Positions 9,285-17,874 of a stretch of DNA of 64,000 nucleotides are shown here, one piece after another (position 1 is the first letter of the stretch; each line of letters begins with the position of its first letter). The DNA is from Paenibacillus sp. DCT19 (GTDB lineage: Bacteria > Bacillota > Bacilli > Paenibacillales > Paenibacillaceae), in the NCBI RefSeq assembly GCF_003268635.1, contig NZ_CP029639.1:5281501-5345500 (forward strand), read 5' to 3'. The notes beneath the pieces are model-generated. The model had not been told where the DNA came from. It worked only from the letters and a program-made list of their open reading frames with translations, and did no database searches. The translations under genes and the position numbers were made by a program.

Positions 9285-10157
9285 CTATAGCTGCCGCAGC
9301 AGCTCCCCAAAAGGCTCTGCAAACGGAGAATGTTCTTCTTTTAACGTAACGACACTAATCTGCAAGGAGACCCCGGCAACCTCGTGTACCTGAATAGGAA
9401 ACAGTTGTTGCTCTTCCACTTCCTTCTGCACCGTGAGTGCAGGCAAAAAGGCAATTCCTGCGCCCTGCATAACGAGTTTCTTCGCCGTTTCCGAATGATC
9501 TACATGATATGTAATATCCGGCGGATGTTCCAGTGAGTCAAAGGCTCTGTGAATACGTAGCCAGTCCAGTGATCCGCATTCGAAGAAGACCAACCTCTCG
9601 TCTCGAATCGCCTCCATGCTGACATGCCCACGTTCAATAAACGGATGCCCTTTATACACATACAACTGGATCGGATCTTCATAAAAAGCGACTGTCCGAA
9701 TTGCCGGATGCATGACCTTACGTACAAAAGCGAGATCAATCTCTTGATTCAATAACTTGGCGACCAACTGGTCGGTCGGAGCTGTCGTTAATTTAATGCT
9801 GACTTCCGGGTAGGCTTCCTTAATCTTGGGCAGGAAATCCGGTATAACATAATTCGAGACAGAAACAGTGCTCCCGAGGCGCAGCGCATCAGGCGTAGTC
9901 CGGCGTTGTTGGATTTTCTGTCTGCCCTTCTGAATCACTTGCAGCACCTGCTGTGCATAAGGGAGGAATTTACGCCCCTCCTCCGTTAGCACAATCTGCT
10001 TGCCCAATCGGTCAAACAACTTGCATCCGAGTTCACGTTCAAGCGACTGGATACGTGCGGTCACGGAAGGCTGGGACAAAAAGAGTACTTCGGCAGCCTT
10101 ATTGAAGCTTCCGTAATGATTAATGTATACAAACGCTTCAATATTTTCGATATTCAT
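9285..10157 (-). CDS. LysR family transcriptional regulator of the sulfur-salvage cluster
   Basis: A 290-residue LysR protein. Its N-terminal winged helix-turn-helix covers about residues 1-60 (NKAAEVLFLSQPSVTARIQSLERELG), followed by a periplasmic-binding-like effector domain. The start at 10157 has GGAGG six bases upstream; the in-frame ATG at 10196 has none. It lies inside the cluster it probably controls, reminiscent of YtlI/AscR and CysL in Bacillus. A motif ACTTGGTTTTA just upstream (10232-10242) recurs before the solute-binding protein gene and may be its binding site; this is speculative. Confidence 0.85.
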   Translation of the reverse strand: MNIENIEAFVYINHYGSFNKAAEVLFLSQPSVTARIQSLERELGCKLFDRLGKQIVLTEEGRKFLPYAQQVLQVIQKGRQKIQQRRTTPDALRLGSTVSVSNYVIPDFLPKIKEAYPEVSIKLTTAPTDQLVAKLLNQEIDLAFVRKVMHPAIRTVAFYEDPIQLYVYKGHPFIERGHVSMEAIRDERLVFFECGSLDWLRIHRAFDSLEHPPDITYHVDHSETAKKLVMQGAGIAFLPALTVQKEVEEQQLFPIQVHEVAGVSLQISVVTLKEEHSPFAEPFGELLRQL

Positions 10158-10246
10158 AAGTGCCTCCGTATCCACGTCACTGACGCTTTGCTCCAATCAG
10201 TTGACCTTTAAATTTTATTTTATTTTACCGATCTAATTACTTGGTT

Positions 10247-10795
10247 TTAGGCTATCGTAATACCATCCTTTTCCAGTGTCAATCTTAATTCTTCGAGTGA
10301 CCGATCCAAACGTGTTGTAATCTCGGCCGATAATACATACTTATCTCCGTCCAACCGTTCGATACCTTGATCGACTGCGTACACTCCACCAAGGATATGT
10401 CTACCTCCAAGAGCTGTCAGTACAGGCTTCAACGCATAATCAATCGCAAGCAGATGTGCAATAGACCCACCAATCACTAGTGGAAGCGACACCTTGTCTC
10501 GTAGTCCTTCTTGAGGAATAAGATCCAGGAACAACTTCAATACGCCTGAGTATGCAGCCTTATAGACCGGGGTAGCCACGATTACTGCGTCTGCCGCTTC
10601 AACTACCGCTAGAGCATCCCGAATGAACGTGCTATCAAATCGAGCCTGCACCAAATCTTCGGCAGGTAGGTCTGCTACATGAATAACTTCAACGGTAACT
10701 CCTGCCTCGCTTAGCTGGCTTACACTGTAGTCAATTAGCCCCGTCAAACGTGAGAGTTTGGACGGAGAACCTGCAATAATAACGACATGTGACAT
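10247..10795 (-). CDS. NADPH-dependent FMN reductase SsuE-like
   Basis: A 182-residue flavodoxin-fold reductase. It begins MSHVVIIAGSPSKLSRL, the phosphate-binding loop of the SsuE/ArsH family, and contains ADAVIVATPVYKAAYSG and LPLVIGGS. It supplies reduced FMN to two-component monooxygenases. Two luciferase-like monooxygenases lie in the same cluster, which fits. The start at 10795 has an AAGGAGG site; the upstream in-frame ATG at 10855 would run across a palindromic repeat. Confidence 0.85.
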   Translation of the reverse strand: MSHVVIIAGSPSKLSRLTGLIDYSVSQLSEAGVTVEVIHVADLPAEDLVQARFDSTFIRDALAVVEAADAVIVATPVYKAAYSGVLKLFLDLIPQEGLRDKVSLPLVIGGSIAHLLAIDYALKPVLTALGGRHILGGVYAVDQGIERLDGDKYVLSAEITTRLDRSLEELRLTLEKDGITIA

Positions 10796-10817
10796 TAATA
10801 ATTCCTCCTTATGGATG

Positions 10818-10848
10818 TTGTTCAAAAAGTCCCACCGACATTTTTGAA
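10818..10848 (-). repeat. Collapsed end-only copy of the interspersed repeat
   Basis: GTTCAAAAAG and an imperfect TTTTTGAA partner face each other around a short loop, with the family left-flank motif AAGTGCGT beside them. It looks like the two ends of the full repeat fused after loss of the middle. It sits directly upstream of the SsuE-like gene, so it becomes part of that gene's leader if transcription comes from the permease genes. Confidence 0.6.
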
Positions 10849-10919
10849 TACGCACTTATATAATGCATGTTCAATTCCCTGTAGTCTTTGGTATCAAAAA
10901 GATAGAATAACGTTAGGGT

Positions 10920-11837
10920 CTACGCCGCCCCATTTACTTTGGGATCAAGTCGATCACGGATATCGTCTCCAATCAGATTAACCGCCAGTACAAACAACGT
11001 AATTGCCAGCCCTGGGAAAGTACAGATCCACCAAGCCACCGTCAGATAACCTCTTCCTTGGGAGAGTAACGCTCCCCAATCAGGGATTTCCTTCAACACC
11101 CCGAGGCCTAAGAAGCTAAGCCCAGATCCGGTCAAAATGGACGTTCCCACCCCGAGCGTTGCCATAACCAACAACGGTGATAAGGAATGCGGAAGCACAT
11201 GACGCCAGAAAATACGTGTATTGGAACCACCGAGCGAGCGTGTTGCGGTAATAAAGGGAAGTCCTTTGACAGACATAACCTGCCCACGCATAACCCGTGC
11301 ATAACCCGGAATGGAAGCTACCGCAACCGCCAAAGCAATGTTTAGCAGTCCTGGCCCAAGAGCGGCCGCCACAGACAAAGCAAGCAGCACACCAGGAACA
11401 GCCATCAATATATCCACTGCACGCATGATGATTGAATCTACAATACCACCGATATAACCGGATATAATCCCAAGCGCGCTGCCTGCAAGACCGCCTACGA
11501 GAACAGAAGCGAAACCAATCAACAACGAATCTCGGCTACCGTACACAACCACGCTAAAAATATCTCTGCCAAAATAATCCGTTCCAAACAGGTGAGCCCA
11601 AGAGGGAGCCTGAAGGATGGCATCAGTCAACATCTCCGTTGGCGAATAAGGTGCAATCCAGCCCGGTACAATGGCACAAGCAATCGTAAATACCACAATC
11701 AGTAAGGCAGCATAGAAGAATGATCGCGAGATGGCGAGCGAGAAGCGTGCTTGCCATGAATGGCGATTCCATAAGCGAATACGTCCTCTACGCCCCAACC
11801 ATGCTTTTTTGTCACCAACCAATGGTTTCATGCTCAT
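10920..11837 (-). CDS. Peptide-type ABC transporter permease (DppC-like)
   Basis: A 305-residue inner-membrane permease. An N-terminal helix at about 33-55 precedes HLFGTDYFGRDIFSVVVYG, characteristic of DppC/GsiD subunits, and the ATPase-contact EAA loop follows near ATRSLGGSNTRIFWRHVLPHS written in part here. The start has a GGAGGAGG site. It is 18 bases after the DppB-like gene, so the two are an operon. Peptide or opine-like substrates are usual for the family; here the monooxygenase neighbours suggest an organosulfur or modified-cysteine substrate. Confidence 0.87.
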   Translation of the reverse strand: MSMKPLVGDKKAWLGRRGRIRLWNRHSWQARFSLAISRSFFYAALLIVVFTIACAIVPGWIAPYSPTEMLTDAILQAPSWAHLFGTDYFGRDIFSVVVYGSRDSLLIGFASVLVGGLAGSALGIISGYIGGIVDSIIMRAVDILMAVPGVLLALSVAAALGPGLLNIALAVAVASIPGYARVMRGQVMSVKGLPFITATRSLGGSNTRIFWRHVLPHSLSPLLVMATLGVGTSILTGSGLSFLGLGVLKEIPDWGALLSQGRGYLTVAWWICTFPGLAITLFVLAVNLIGDDIRDRLDPKVNGAA

Positions 11838-11855
11838 GAAGATTCCTCCTCCCGA

Positions 11856-12788
11856 TTAAGCTCGCACTGCACGTCTTACTCTTGGATCGATGTACGCATA
11901 TGATATGTCCACGAGCAAGTTCAACACCACATAGATGATCGCTGTAAAAAATACGACACCTTGCACCACCGGCAAGTCTTTAGACATAAGGGCATCTGCA
12001 ATAATTCGGCCAATTCCTTGTCTGGAGAAGACTGTCTCCACGACAACAGTCCCTGCAAGTAAATCACCAATAAGCATACCGATAACCGTTACAGCTGGGA
12101 TCAATGCATTTCGTAGTGCATGACCATACATAATGACCCGTTCCGAGAGCCCCTTGGCTCGCAATGCCACGATAAACGGTTCATTGATCACTTCCAGCAT
12201 ACTGTTACGTACCATTCGCACGATAAATCCTGCACCCACTAAACCTAGTGTTGCCGCAGGCAGCACCAGTGAACTGAATCCATCTGAACCCATCGCCGGA
12301 AACCAACCAAGCTGCACGGAGAACAAAAGAATGAGCAGAATTCCCGTCCAGAAGGTAGGCATCGAAATCCCGAATAATCCCACAAGGCGAGCAATAAAGT
12401 CAATTACTCCATTACGATGAATGGCTGACAACACACCTAGAGTAATGCCAATCGTGATGGCAATCAGGGAACTAAGCGCCGTCAGTGCCAGTGTTGCAGG
12501 GAAATGCTCCAAGATTTTAGGCAGCACCGGGTCAGAATTAATCATGGATTTACCAAAATCCCCACGAAGCATATCGCCAAAATAGTGTGCGAACTGGATG
12601 TAAAACGGCTGATCCAGACCTAGCTGAACCCGCAAGTTCTGGATCATCTCCGGTGTAGCAGAGGATGGGTCTAACATCAGCAGAACCGGATCACCCGGCA
12701 GAAGATACATGATGCAGTATACCAGCACCGAAGCTCCGAAAATAACGAAAAGTGATGTTGCTAGCCGTGTCAGTACCGTTTGAACCAT
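11856..12788 (-). CDS. Peptide-type ABC transporter permease (DppB-like)
   Basis: A 310-residue permease, first of the pair. It begins with a membrane helix, then MYLLPGDPVLLMLDPS and the family region GLDQPFYIQFAHYFGD. Six helices are expected. It follows the solute-binding protein gene and precedes the DppC-like gene. No ATP-binding subunit gene is found in the cluster, so ATPases must come from another locus if the transporter works. Confidence 0.87.
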   Translation of the reverse strand: MVQTVLTRLATSLFVIFGASVLVYCIMYLLPGDPVLLMLDPSSATPEMIQNLRVQLGLDQPFYIQFAHYFGDMLRGDFGKSMINSDPVLPKILEHFPATLALTALSSLIAITIGITLGVLSAIHRNGVIDFIARLVGLFGISMPTFWTGILLILLFSVQLGWFPAMGSDGFSSLVLPAATLGLVGAGFIVRMVRNSMLEVINEPFIVALRAKGLSERVIMYGHALRNALIPAVTVIGMLIGDLLAGTVVVETVFSRQGIGRIIADALMSKDLPVVQGVVFFTAIIYVVLNLLVDISYAYIDPRVRRAVRA

Positions 12789-12830
12789 ACCGGGTCGTCT
12801 CCTTCCTAACTACGTAAAATGCTGAACATG

Positions 12831-14471
12831 TTATGGCTGAATGGTTACATCGTTGAACAAAGGGTATCCAAGTGCATCGAACTTCACACCTTGAACGGTC
12901 TTGGATGCAGCGACAGTATAAGGGAAGACGTAGATTGGCAAAATGACAGCCTGATCAATCAAATATTGCTGAACCTGATGGTAGATTTCCACCCGTTTGT
13001 CCGGATCGGTCTCCACCGCGCCTTGCTCCAACAGTTTGTCAATTTCAGGATCTGCCAGACCAGACAACGTTGGACGCTCCCCTTCTGCACTCGTATGATA
13101 GAAGGCATACAAGGCATTAGGATCAGAATTGACCTGACTATTACCGTATAGATCATAATCCCAGTTCTGATATATGACAGTGGCAATATCTTTTGTAATC
13201 TCAACCTCAACCGCAATGCCCACCTGTTTCAACTGTTGTTGAATAATAGCCGCGATATCATTGCGTTTTTCCCGGTTAGGAGAGCCATCTACATAACGAA
13301 GTGTCAGCTTCTTCCCATCCTTAGCACGAATTCCGTCCGTTCCTTTAACCCATCCCTCTTCATCCAGCAATTGATTCGCCTTGTTGATGTCCGGATTAAT
13401 GCTGCCTTCTAACGAAGCATCGTAACCCAAAATTCCTGGAGATAGCGCAGACCATGCACGTTCGTAATTGCCTAGATACAGCGTTTTGACGATGGTCTCC
13501 ACATCCACGGCAGATTGAACGGCCTGACGAACTTTCACATTATCCCAAGGGGCTTTGCGTAGGTTGAAAAAGAGGGTGTAAGGCAGTCCCACAGTATTCG
13601 CCTGCAACAGCTGCTGATTCGGATCACCCTTCAGCGCCGCAATATTTTGCGGTGGAACCGTCTCGGCTGCGAGCACCTGACCACTTTGTACACTTCCGAT
13701 ACGCGTGGCTTCTTCAGGTACAATTTTGAAGGTAATTGTATCTAGGTGAGGCGCAGCCTGATTTTCTACGGTCTCAGGTGCCCAGGCATAATCTTTATTT
13801 TTGGCAACAACAATATCCGCATTTTCATCCCATTTTACAAACGTGTAAGGCCCGGTACCTACCGGGTTTTTCCCCAATTGATCTCCATATTTCTTCGCAG
13901 CAGTTGGAGACACAATGCCAAGCAACGCTTGACTTAGGTTGCCGAGGAATGCCTGTGATGGCTGTGCCAAATTAACTTTAATTGTGTATTCATCAATGAC
14001 CTCAGAGGAGCTATACGGTCTAATGAGGGCTAGAGAATTGGCAGCTTTGGTAGCTGGATCGATAACGCGATCCAAATTATACTTGACCGCTTCTGCATTA
14101 AACGGCGTGCCGTCATGGAATTTCACGTCATCCCGTAGCTTGAACGTGTAACTTGTGCCGTCGTCCGATACACTCCACTCTTTGGCTAACCAAGGCTTAA
14201 TGGAGCCATCTGGTAGTTGAACCACCAGGTTGTCATAGATCGTCCGAATTGCACGTACCGTTACCGCTAATCCGCTTCGATGAGGATCAAGCGTGTCAGG
14301 AGATGTCGCAAGTGCATACGTCAGATTGCCGCCTTCTGCTGGTGCAGACTGCTTACCACCCGAAGCTTGAGCAGCTCCGTCTGATGTGCTGCCAGCTCCA
14401 CATCCGGATAATACCAGTATTAGTGCTGCTGCCAAAGCCATATATTTCATCCATCGAATAGACCTGCTCAT
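12831..14471 (-). CDS. Peptide-type ABC transporter substrate-binding lipoprotein
   Basis: A 546-residue family 5 solute-binding protein. The signal sequence ends in the lipobox ILVLSGCG, giving lipidated Cys24. Typical motifs are GGNLTYALATSPDTLDPHRS, DDVKFHDGTPFNAEAV and NPVGTGPYTFVKW. The start has GAGGGGGAAG upstream. It opens the run SBP-DppB-DppC-SsuE-LysR-MsnO8-M20 on the minus strand. Likely ligands are peptide-like or S-modified cysteine compounds (inference from neighbours). Confidence 0.87.
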   Translation of the reverse strand: MSRSIRWMKYMALAAALILVLSGCGAGSTSDGAAQASGGKQSAPAEGGNLTYALATSPDTLDPHRSGLAVTVRAIRTIYDNLVVQLPDGSIKPWLAKEWSVSDDGTSYTFKLRDDVKFHDGTPFNAEAVKYNLDRVIDPATKAANSLALIRPYSSSEVIDEYTIKVNLAQPSQAFLGNLSQALLGIVSPTAAKKYGDQLGKNPVGTGPYTFVKWDENADIVVAKNKDYAWAPETVENQAAPHLDTITFKIVPEEATRIGSVQSGQVLAAETVPPQNIAALKGDPNQQLLQANTVGLPYTLFFNLRKAPWDNVKVRQAVQSAVDVETIVKTLYLGNYERAWSALSPGILGYDASLEGSINPDINKANQLLDEEGWVKGTDGIRAKDGKKLTLRYVDGSPNREKRNDIAAIIQQQLKQVGIAVEVEITKDIATVIYQNWDYDLYGNSQVNSDPNALYAFYHTSAEGERPTLSGLADPEIDKLLEQGAVETDPDKRVEIYHQVQQYLIDQAVILPIYVFPYTVAASKTVQGVKFDALGYPLFNDVTIQP

Positions 14472-14562
14472 ATCGCTTCCCCCTCTGTGTATACAGGTGT
14501 CATTGAATCATTAATCAATATAACCTATAAGATAACTTGGTTTTAATTCGTAAAAAAATGAC

Positions 14563-14601
14563 CTATCGGCATGCCGCGTAATCAAAAACGAACTTTTTGA
14601 A
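14563..14601 (+). repeat. Right-end fragment of the interspersed repeat
   Basis: A truncated copy with only the right part: GCATGCCGCGTAATCAAAAA then CGAACTTTTTGAAC. It is followed directly by three near-complete tandem copies. Confidence 0.65.
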
Positions 14602-14618
14602 CTTCCTCTTCAAATACA

Positions 14619-14786
14619 TGTTCAGAAAGGACGGTTTTCAGTACCTAGAAGATGGGATGAAGATAGAAATGGAGTAGCGGAGCGTAGGCAAACCTACGTG
14701 AGCAACGGACATTTCGGCTGAATCCCATATTCGACGCTGATGATGCCGCAAGGCATCCTTCGTAATCAAAAGCGAACTTTTTGAAC
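14619..14786 (+). repeat. Interspersed repeat, tandem copy A
   Basis: About 168 bp between TGTTCAGAAAGG and CTTTTTGAAC, which are inverted ends. The inside carries GGAGTAGCGGAGCGTAGG, TACGTGAGCAACGGACATTT and a GCCGCAAGGC hairpin. Stop codons in all frames argue against coding. Copies A, B and C together with the fragment before them fill the 14472-15161 gap. Confidence 0.85.
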
Positions 14787-14802
14787 TACCTCTTCAAATA
14801 CA

Positions 14803-14968
14803 TGTTCAAAAAGAGCGGTTTTCAGTACCTAGAAGATGGGATGAAGCTAGAAATGGAGTAGCGGAGCGTAGGCAACTACGTGAGCAACGGACATTTCGGC
14901 TGAATCCCATATTCGACGCTGATGATGCCGCAAGGCATCCTTCGTAATCAAAAGCGAACTTTTTGAAC
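14803..14968 (+). repeat. Interspersed repeat, tandem copy B
   Basis: Nearly identical to copies A and C, separated from each by about 16 bases of TTCCTCTTCAAATACA-like sequence, giving a period of roughly 182-184 bp. Confidence 0.85.
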
Positions 14969-14984
14969 TTCCTCTTCAAATACA

Positions 14985-15152
14985 TGTTCAAAAAGGACGG
15001 TTTTCAGTACCTAGAAGATGGGATGAAGCTAGAAATGGAGTAGCGGAACGTAGGCAAAACTACGTGAGCAACGGACATTTCGGCTGAATCCCATATTCGA
15101 CGCTGATGATGCCGTCAGGCATCCTTCGTAATCAAAAGCGTACTTTTTGAAC
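14985..15152 (+). repeat. Interspersed repeat, tandem copy C
   Basis: Third tandem copy. Its right end lies about 10 bases from the stop codon of the minus-strand monooxygenase gene at 15162, an arrangement seen again at 16960 and 27287. Confidence 0.85.
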
Positions 15153-15161
15153 TTCCTCTAA

Positions 15162-16505
15162 TTATGCTTGTTGTGGTTCGGCTTGTTGGCGGGCTACAGT
15201 GTACCGATTAGCTGGAATCTGCACGCCCAGATTGCCTCGTAATGTATCATGCTCATATTCCGTACGATAGAGACCACGCTCTTGCAGGATTGGGACAACA
15301 AGTTCTACGAAATCAGACAGTCCGCTTGGTAGCTCAGAAGCGATAATGAAACCATCTGCCGCTTCGGCTTCGAACCATTCTTGCACTTTGTCTGCCACCT
15401 GTTCAGGTGTTCCAATAAACTTGCTCTTAGGTGTTGCTGCTCGCAATGCTACTTCGCGCAAGGTAAGCCCTTGCTCTTTGGCATTCTGCTTAATTTTATC
15501 TGTGCCGCTACGGAAACTGTTGCTTCCAATGCCATGCAGCTCAGGGAATGGTTCGTCGAGTGGATATTGGGAGAAGTCATGATGCTCGAAGAAACGACCT
15601 AAGTAATCAAGTGCTTTCTCAATTGTCACTAGATTTGCAATTTCCTCATATTTACGCTCCGCTTCTTCCTCAGTACGTCCCACAATAGGATTAATTCCCG
15701 GAAGGATCACGATATCTTCTGGTTTGCGACCATAGGAAGCAGCGCGAGTTTTGACATCCTTATAGAATGCTTGAGCCTCTTCGATCGTATCATGCCCAGT
15801 GAAGACTGCATCCGCCTCTTGTGCCGCTAGTGTCTTACCATCCTCGGAAGAACCTGCTTGGAAAATGACCGGTTGACCTTGACGTGAACGGGCAATATTG
15901 AGTGGACCTTGAACGGAGAAGAACTCGCCCTCATGATTGAGCGTATGCAGCTTGGATGAGTCGAAGAATACGCCACTTTCTTTATCCCTTACAAATGCAT
16001 CATCTTCCCATGAATCCCACAGCCCTTTAGTCACCTGCAAATATTCTGTAGCAATCCGGTAACGCTCGGGATGGGTTGGATGATTGCTTTTACTATAGTT
16101 TTTGGCGGAGCCTTCCAGCGGAGAAGTTACAACATTCCAACCAGCACGGCCATCACTGATGAGATCCAGAGAACCGAACTGTCTAGCAACCGTGAAAGGA
16201 TCACTATATGAAGTCGATAGGGTTCCAACCAGACCAATTTTGGACGTGATTGCAGCCAGCGCAGACAGAATGCTAATTGGTTCAAATCGATTTAGAAAAT
16301 GGGGAATGGATTTCTCTGTAATGTACAGACCGTCTGCTATGAATACCAGATCGAACTTGCCTTCTTCTGCTTTTAACGTTTGGCGTTTATAAAAATCAAA
16401 GCTCACACTTGCATCCGCCTGTACATCTGGATGTCTCCAAGTGGTCATGCTACCTCCAACCCCGTGTACAATCGCTCCAAATTTCAAACTACGTTTTGCC
16501 GTCAT
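15162..16505 (-). CDS. LLM-class flavin monooxygenase, NtaA/SnaA/DszA family (CmoJ-like)
   Basis: A 447-residue FMNH2-dependent monooxygenase. Family signatures: [18 protein letters not shown] near the start, [56 protein letters not shown] and [13 protein letters not shown]. This group includes nitrilotriacetate and dibenzothiophene-sulfone monooxygenases and Bacillus CmoJ/YxeK, which open S-alkylcysteines. The start at 16505 follows a purine-rich site; an in-frame ATG at 16547 is weaker. Upstream on the same strand is a small glutaredoxin, the same pairing as CmoI-CmoJ. The substrate is inferred, not shown. Confidence 0.86.
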   Translation of the reverse strand: MTAKRSLKFGAIVHGVGGSMTTWRHPDVQADASVSFDFYKRQTLKAEEGKFDLVFIADGLYITEKSIPHFLNRFEPISILSALAAITSKIGLVGTLSTSYSDPFTVARQFGSLDLISDGRAGWNVVTSPLEGSAKNYSKSNHPTHPERYRIATEYLQVTKGLWDSWEDDAFVRDKESGVFFDSSKLHTLNHEGEFFSVQGPLNIARSRQGQPVIFQAGSSEDGKTLAAQEADAVFTGHDTIEEAQAFYKDVKTRAASYGRKPEDIVILPGINPIVGRTEEEAERKYEEIANLVTIEKALDYLGRFFEHHDFSQYPLDEPFPELHGIGSNSFRSGTDKIKQNAKEQGLTLREVALRAATPKSKFIGTPEQVADKVQEWFEAEAADGFIIASELPSGLSDFVELVVPILQERGLYRTEYEHDTLRGNLGVQIPANRYTVARQQAEPQQA

Positions 16506-16910
16506 ATCCGCTTCCGCCTCTCTCTGAGTAAATGATGGGATAACCACTTATATTCGTTAACCTAGAAGTTATTGATAATGACCCACGTTCGCAGAGCAAC
16601 CATCCCAAACGCTGTTCTCTCAGGCTTTCCGACTATTCAACAATTTGAGAAAACAATAAAAGTTAACTATTCCTATGAGTTTGGTTTGTTTTAATTTCAC
16701 AAATCTTATCACTGCCCTGCTAATGGGTCAACTATGTTTCTTATAGAACTTTTCTATATGTGCATTGGATAATCCAAAGGAACACTTTACCTTAGTCATG
16801 TATAGGTCAAAATTAACTCTCCCGACTACCCTATGCCGTGATAACAGCCCATCGCAGCCGGGAAAGTTTGCTTTTACAAAAAGATCTATTACGATCCAAC
16901 TTAAAGTGCG
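16506..16910. other. Intergenic region upstream of the CmoJ-like gene
   Basis: AT-rich and without an ORF worth calling. It should hold the promoter of the monooxygenase gene, but no clear -35/-10 pair stands out. A TTTGGTTTGTTTTAAT stretch near 16680 resembles the ACTTGGTTTTA motif seen upstream of the LysR and solute-binding protein genes. Confidence 0.4.
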
Positions 16911-16960
16911 TGTTCAAAAAGGTCGGTTTTCAGTACCGAGAAAAGGGGACTTTTTGAACA
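16911..16960 (+). repeat. Internally deleted copy of the interspersed repeat
   Basis: TGTTCAAAAAGGTCGG, then TTTTCAGTACCGAGAAAAGG, then GGACTTTTTGAACA: left and right ends of the family with the roughly 120-bp middle missing. AAAGTGCG precedes it and ACCTCTT follows. It lies 6 bases from the glutaredoxin stop codon. Confidence 0.75.
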
Positions 16961-16965
16961 ACCTC

Positions 16966-17244
16966 TTAAACGGCTGCCGCTTCGTCCTGGCGTTCAAGAA
17001 GCTCTACCAGTTTTTCCAAATCCGCCTCTAGCAAGGCTTCATACTTGCCGTCTTTGCCTACCTCAATCACAGGTACATGACGGATACCATACTTGGCTTC
17101 CAATACATCTCTCAATACGTCGTTGCCTTGTACTTCAATGTTCTCAAAAGGCTGGTTTCGCTCGGTCAAAAATGCCTTGACCTCCCCGCAAAAATGACAA
17201 CCTGTTTTGCTCCAGAGCACTACTTTTTTGGATGAAGAAGACAT
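16966..17244 (-). CDS. Glutaredoxin-like protein (CmoI/YtnI-like)
   Basis: A 92-residue thioredoxin-fold protein with the redox motif CHFC in WSKTGCHFCGEVKAFL and the cis-proline loop RHVPVIEV. Start 17244 is chosen over 17250 because AGGAGG then has normal spacing. It is upstream of the CmoJ-like monooxygenase on the same strand, with a roughly 460-base gap holding a repeat. In Bacillus the equivalent pair belongs to the ytmI operon for modified-cysteine breakdown; the parallel supports, but does not prove, the same role. Confidence 0.8.
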   Translation of the reverse strand: MSSSSKKVVLWSKTGCHFCGEVKAFLTERNQPFENIEVQGNDVLRDVLEAKYGIRHVPVIEVGKDGKYEALLEADLEKLVELLERQDEAAAV

Positions 17245-17336
17245 CGACATACCTCCTGATTGGATTCAAGATTATGATCAGGGGTTACTATCCCAGACCA
17301 TTAATTCCTATCTGTTAAATAAGAATTATGGCTATA

Positions 17337-17365
17337 AATGTACTCCCGTGCCTATCAGGCGTCAA
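17337..17365 (-). promoter_or_regulatory. Candidate SigA promoter of the glutaredoxin-like gene
   Basis: Minus-strand TTGACG (17360-17365) and TACATT (17337-17342) with a 17-base spacer. An ATAGG...CTAT dyad lies just upstream and could be an activator site. Confidence 0.4.
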
Positions 17366-17636
17366 TCCATCTGCTAATAGAATAAACCTATAACCGGATA
17401 GAAAGATTAAATTTAAAAATTTAATTTGGGGCTCAATTAAAAAAGAAAGGCTACTCTTATCCGCTTATATAAGGCGGCTTCACAGGCTTCTGGGGAAATA
17501 GGACATGTTGCACTCCTAGAGGAATATTTCTCGCAAGCTTGCATGCATTGAACCATCTGTTGCGCGTTATGCACATACAAAACAAAACAATCATCAGCAA
17601 AGGCTAACCCGTCACTACGAATTAGTCTGGTCATAC

Positions 17637-17702
17637 AAAAAAGCCCCTTCCCATCTATGATAGCTGTCTTCATCAGAAGCAGTCACCGCAGATGGGAAGA
17701 GG
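17637..17702 (-). terminator. Intrinsic terminator of the glycosyltransferase operon
   Basis: On the minus strand a 12-13 bp stem (CCTCTTCCCATCT pairing with AGATGGGAAGGGG, loop about 33 bases) is followed by six T. A second hairpin, TGTGGAATGAAG / CTTCATTCCACA at about 17782-17836, lies between it and the last gene. A possible 78-codon minus ORF overlaps it and is not called. Confidence 0.6.
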
Positions 17703-17874
17703 TCTTGAATGGCACATTGGTTATTTTTCGCATGGATGGGGGCTGAAGCGTTCCCTTCCCACACCGTATGTAATCATTGAATGTGGAATGAAGGCGGCGT
17801 AATTTGATCGTCGTGCCACAACACTTCATTCCACATCAAGCGAACCCTAAGCCTCACGAACGCTGCTCCAATCA

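Noticed and set aside
14806..14991. Small minus-strand ORF in the interspersed repeats, with a counterpart at 54936-55163
   Set aside because: The frame is not kept among copies and no ribosome site is present; it is a by-product of the repeat.
14563..15152. Insertion sequence
   Set aside because: The repeat has inverted ends but is too short for a transposase and none is found in the window.
17437..17673. 78-codon Cys-rich minus-strand ORF
   Set aside because: Its start lies inside the terminator hairpin of the upstream operon and there is no ribosome site.
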